Shown: positions 14,552 to 17,559 of the stretch, piece by piece
Layout: every line of letters begins with the position of its first letter
Position numbering within the stretch: position 1 is the first letter of the stretch
Source: an uncultured Lachnospiraceae bacterium
GTDB lineage: Bacteria > Bacillota > Clostridia > Lachnospirales > Lachnospiraceae
Direction: 5' to 3'
DNA length: 17,559 nt
Assembly (NCBI GenBank): GCA_910583965.1
Contig: CAJUAE010000074.1
Location: 1-17,559, forward strand
Notes under the pieces: model-generated
Database searches by the model: none
Told to the model about the DNA's origin: nothing
The model's input: only the letters and a program-made list of their open reading frames with translations
Made by a program: the position numbers and the translations under genes

Positions 14552-15040
14552 ATGGAATTGGACGAAAGAGAAGATGTGGGGTTTATTCAAGTAAAATGGT
14601 CTTCTAAGCTGTATGGTACAGTTGAGATGAAGGCACGGTATTGGTTACATCAAAAAGGCTCAGAAAATTTTTATGGTGAGCTGGATTTTATAAAACAACA
14701 TTTTCAGGAGCTATATGACAAACTTTTAGAAAATTTATTCGAGGAATATAGTGAAAATCCATTACTAGATGTCTGGAATGAAGAAACAGGTGAATCTGAG
14801 CGAATTATGTTTGCAACAAAAGAGGAAATGCACCCATATTTGGGAATGACGCCTTGTATTGATGTAAAAAGTTTTAAAGACAAAGTGTATTTAGGATTAG
14901 CTTTTTACCAACATAACAGGCTGTCGATTGAGCATGGGATTTGTGCTATATTTGACAAATTAGAACTGTTTTTGGTGGATTCATATGATTTTGAAGGGAT
15001 TCTTGATAATCTGAAATATGGATATAAGAGTGGTTTTTAG
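14552..15040 (+). CDS. Unknown 162-aa protein, possible DUF6985/immunity-like fold
   Basis: An acidic 162-aa protein. The opening VGFIQVKWSSKLYGTVEMKAR is beta-rich, a central helix includes FIKQHFQELYDKLLENLFEEY, and LAFYQHNRLSIEHGICAIF precedes the C-terminus. The late EHG motif followed by a hydrophobic strand resembles, from memory, DUF6985-like proteins found near toxin-immunity genes; this is weak. ATG 14552 is chosen because AGAGG lies 8 nt before it; the longer frame from 14483 overlaps the previous gene. Its TAG stop directly abuts the hairpin element at 15041, which then leads into pglX, so it is probably co-transcribed with pglX. Confidence 0.6.
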   Translation: MELDEREDVGFIQVKWSSKLYGTVEMKARYWLHQKGSENFYGELDFIKQHFQELYDKLLENLFEEYSENPLLDVWNEETGESERIMFATKEEMHPYLGMTPCIDVKSFKDKVYLGLAFYQHNRLSIEHGICAIFDKLELFLVDSYDFEGILDNLKYGYKSGF

Positions 15041-15070
15041 TACGCCCGCAAAAGCGGGCAGATGGGAGTT
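15041..15070 (+). repeat. Dispersed 30-bp hairpin element, copy 2, carrying the pglX SD
   Basis: GCCCGC (15044-15049) pairs with GCGGGC (15054-15059) around AAAA. All 30 bp match 979-1008 except one loop base. The tail includes GGGAG (15064-15068), which is 5 nt before the pglX ATG at 15074, so the repeat provides the visible ribosome-binding site. Confidence 0.8.
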
Positions 15071-15073
15071 TGT

Positions 15074-17518
15074 ATGAATAAAACAGCAATTAAGAATTTT
15101 GCAATCTGGGCAAGAAACAAGTTGATTGCAGATATCCAATATAAAGCAGGACTTATGGGAATTACATCCAAGGAGATACACGCTGCATTACCACAGTCAA
15201 CAAAAGAAACAGAATTTTATAATATTGGAACGACAAAACCATATGTGATTACAGGGGAAGCAATCAGACAGCGCAGAAATCTTGTAGAGATTATCAATCA
15301 GAAAGCAAAAGAGACAAACTATCAGACGGCGTATAAATATATTATAGAAGAAGTGGCGTATACATGGTTTAATCGTCTGATTGCAGTGCGCTTTATGGAG
15401 ATTAATGATTATCTTCCGTCACATATTCGTGTATTGTCATCTGATAGTGGCAAGATGGAGCCTGATTTGGTGACATTTCCATTTGATGCAGAGTTATCTT
15501 TTACAGAGAAAGAGAAACAAGAAATTATTCGATTAAAGAATGAAAATAACTTAGATGACTGTTTTCGCTTACTATTTATCAAACAATGTAATGCATTGAA
15601 CGAAATTCTTCCAGCATTGTTTGAAAAGACAGCAGATTATACAGAACTTTTGTTAAATATCTCTGTAATTGACAAAGACGGGGTTGTCTGTCATTTGATA
15701 AATGATATCTCGGAAGATGATTTCAATATTGAGAAAGGCGGCCAAGTAGAGATTATTGGTTGGCTGTATCAATATTATAATACAGAGCCCAAAAATGAAG
15801 CCTTTGCAAAACACGGAAAAATTACAAAAGAGGAAATTCCTGCTGTGACACAACTCTTTACGCCAGATTGGATTGTTCGATACATGGTGGAAAACAGTCT
15901 TGGTCGCCTGTGGGTGGAGGGACACCCAAATGAGCTGTTGCAATCCAAATGGAAATATTATTTGGAGGAGGCAGAACAAGAATCAGCAGTTCAAACAAAA
16001 CTTGATGCGATACATAGAGAGTATGCAAGGCTAAACCCGGAAGACTTGCATTTTATTGACCCCTGTATGGGTAGTGGACATGTTCTTGTCTATGCCTTTG
16101 AAGTGCTGATGCAGATTTATGAGTCGGTTGGATATTCTCAAAGAGATGCTGCAAGAAGTATTCTTGAAAAGAATCTCTATGGTTTAGATATTGATGATAG
16201 AGCATATCAGATGGCGTACTTTGCCATTATGATGAAAGCAAGGCAATATAATCGACGGATTCTCTCATCAAAGACACCTTGTCATGTGTATTCTGTACAG
16301 GAGAGTAATACTATCAATAGAAATGAACTTGTATATTTTGGGAGTGGTTTGAATGAGGTAGAGAAAAATGACGCTTTGAACCAGATAGAGCAGTTACTTG
16401 ATACATTTAAAGATGCTAAAGAGTATGGATCTATCTTGAATGTAGAGAATTATAATTGGGAATTACTTCGCACATTTGTGGAGAGTGATAATGTTACAGG
16501 ACAGTTATCATTAGATACCATGGGATTAGAAAAGACAAAAGAGAGATTGCAAACACTAATTGCCATTGGTGAAACAATGGCAAGAAAATATGAAGTGGTA
16601 GTCACAAATCCGCCGTATATGGGAATTTCAAGTGGGAATATAAAATTAAGTGAATTTGTAAAAAAGAACTATCCTGATAGTAAAAGTGATTTGTTTGCTG
16701 TGTTTATTGAACGCTGTGGAAAAATGTTAAAAGAAAATAGGTATCAGGCAATGATTACACAACATGCATGGATGTTTTTGTCTAGTTATGAAAAGTTGCG
16801 TGCGAAATTGCAAATGGTAGATACTGTAAATATGGCACATTTAGGGGCAAGAGCATTTGAAGAAATTGGTGGAGAAGTAGTGCAGACCACCAGTTTTGTA
16901 ATGCGAAAAAGTCATCTGGAAAATTATAAAGGAACTTATTGCAGATTGATTGAACCAACGACACAGAAGGGAAAAGAGGAGTTGTATCTTGCAGGCGAGA
17001 AACGTTATGTGGCTGTACAAGATAATTTTACAAAGATTCCAGGAAGTCCAGTGGCGTATTGGGTGAGTGAAAAAGCGATTAAAGGGTTTAACTATTCCAG
17101 TCTTACAGAATTTGGAGAATCGACATATGGATTAAAGACAGGGGATAATGATAGATTTATACGTTCTTGGTTTGAAATAGAATATGATAATATGTATATT
17201 AATTATAAAACGACTTTACAACCTAATCAAACAAATTTTAAATGGTTTCCATGTAATATGGGAGGGTTTTTTAGAAAATGGTATGGTAATTTTGAAAAGG
17301 TTGTAAATTGGGAAAATGACGGACAGATATTGCGAACATTTTCAAAAGCAGGAGTAACAAAAACAGAATATTTTTTCAAAGAAGCAGTATCATGGACAGA
17401 TATAAGTTCGTCATATTTTGGAGTAAGATATGTTCCTACAGGATGTATTGGAGGCAATACAAGTCCTTCGATATATCCTTATAGAGATAGTTATTATTTA
17501 TGTGGACTTGAGAGTTGA
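15074..17518 (+). CDS. pglX: BREX adenine methyltransferase PglX, C-terminally truncated
   Basis: An 814-aa ORF for the DNA N6-adenine methyltransferase of type 1 BREX, which marks host DNA and takes part in phage exclusion. The conserved start MNKTAIKNFAIWARNKLI sets ATG 15074, although an in-frame ATG exists at 15062. Motif I is DPCMGSG at 329-335 and catalytic motif IV is NPPY at 512-515. Beyond this lies the start of the target-recognition part (FRKWYGNFEKVVNWENDG, SSSYFGVRY). PglX is usually about 1,200 aa, so roughly the last third is missing. The TGA at 17516-17518 sits in the loop of a TTGAGA/TCTCAA palindrome. Frame +1 stays open to the window end (LKVLNKKITLS), so a 1-nt shift or a recombination junction are both possible. 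Confidence 0.88.
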   Translation: MNKTAIKNFAIWARNKLIADIQYKAGLMGITSKEIHAALPQSTKETEFYNIGTTKPYVITGEAIRQRRNLVEIINQKAKETNYQTAYKYIIEEVAYTWFNRLIAVRFMEINDYLPSHIRVLSSDSGKMEPDLVTFPFDAELSFTEKEKQEIIRLKNENNLDDCFRLLFIKQCNALNEILPALFEKTADYTELLLNISVIDKDGVVCHLINDISEDDFNIEKGGQVEIIGWLYQYYNTEPKNEAFAKHGKITKEEIPAVTQLFTPDWIVRYMVENSLGRLWVEGHPNELLQSKWKYYLEEAEQESAVQTKLDAIHREYARLNPEDLHFIDPCMGSGHVLVYAFEVLMQIYESVGYSQRDAARSILEKNLYGLDIDDRAYQMAYFAIMMKARQYNRRILSSKTPCHVYSVQESNTINRNELVYFGSGLNEVEKNDALNQIEQLLDTFKDAKEYGSILNVENYNWELLRTFVESDNVTGQLSLDTMGLEKTKERLQTLIAIGETMARKYEVVVTNPPYMGISSGNIKLSEFVKKNYPDSKSDLFAVFIERCGKMLKENRYQAMITQHAWMFLSSYEKLRAKLQMVDTVNMAHLGARAFEEIGGEVVQTTSFVMRKSHLENYKGTYCRLIEPTTQKGKEELYLAGEKRYVAVQDNFTKIPGSPVAYWVSEKAIKGFNYSSLTEFGESTYGLKTGDNDRFIRSWFEIEYDNMYINYKTTLQPNQTNFKWFPCNMGGFFRKWYGNFEKVVNWENDGQILRTFSKAGVTKTEYFFKEAVSWTDISSSYFGVRYVPTGCIGGNTSPSIYPYRDSYYLCGLES

Positions 17519-17528
17519 AAGTTCTCAA
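17508..17528. repeat. Short palindrome at the pglX break
   Basis: TTGAGA (17508-17513) and TCTCAA (17523-17528) are inverted repeats around GTTGAAAGT, which holds the pglX stop. A site of this form at the break point could be a recombinase crossover site, but six-base arms are short and chance is not excluded. Confidence 0.4.
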
Positions 17529-17559
17529 TAAAAAAATAACCCTTTCGCATAAATCTATG

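Overview
The window is AT-rich Gram-positive DNA with strong Shine-Dalgarno sites. Gene content (an EFR1-type ferredoxin remnant, TatD-linked radical SAM protein, ECF S component, LacI-type regulator beside an L-fucose/L-arabinose isomerase, BREX genes) suggests a gut Clostridia/Lachnospiraceae-type Firmicute. That placement is inference from protein style, not from a marker gene.

Layout. (1) 1-282: the 3' end of an iron-sulfur flavoprotein gene, broken by a small hairpin. (2) 385-945: a Nudix hydrolase. (3) 3093-1036, minus strand: a three-gene operon of pyridoxal-type kinase, ECF transporter S component and radical SAM protein. (4) 3414-3962: a small ferritin-like di-metal protein, then about 340 bp without a clear gene and an unknown ORF with a TTG start (4301-4744). 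(5) 5774-4755 minus and 6445-7929 plus: a LacI-family regulator divergent from a sugar isomerase. The 670-bp gap between them holds two near-identical CG-centred palindromic sites 147 bp apart and one copy of a dispersed repeat. (6) 8346 to the end: a type 1 BREX phage-defence locus with brxA, brxB, brxC and pglX. Its expected downstream partners pglZ and brxL would lie beyond the window.

The BREX locus is not standard. After brxC comes a 78-aa unknown ORF whose stop codon lies inside a perfect 12-bp terminator stem. A 500-bp spacer follows with the second copy of the dispersed repeat. Then come two unknown small proteins (153 and 162 aa), and only then pglX. The pglX ORF stops after 814 codons, well short of the roughly 1,200 usual for the family, and the stop sits in a short palindrome. 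Inversion-type phase variation of pglX is known in some BREX loci, so rearrangement or a frameshift are both plausible.

A second theme is a family of short hairpins followed by a purine-rich Shine-Dalgarno-like tail. Two copies (979-1008 and 15041-15070) agree at 29 of 30 positions, and the second supplies the apparent ribosome-binding site of pglX. Related or degenerate copies lie before the Nudix gene (324-378), upstream of the ferritin-like gene (3121-3175) and inside the broken ferredoxin gene (20-46).

Upstream of brxA, a terminator for the isomerase gene is followed by a candidate extended -10 promoter, two tandem 19-bp repeats and an inverted copy of their core. These look like operators, but no regulator gene dedicated to BREX is visible here.
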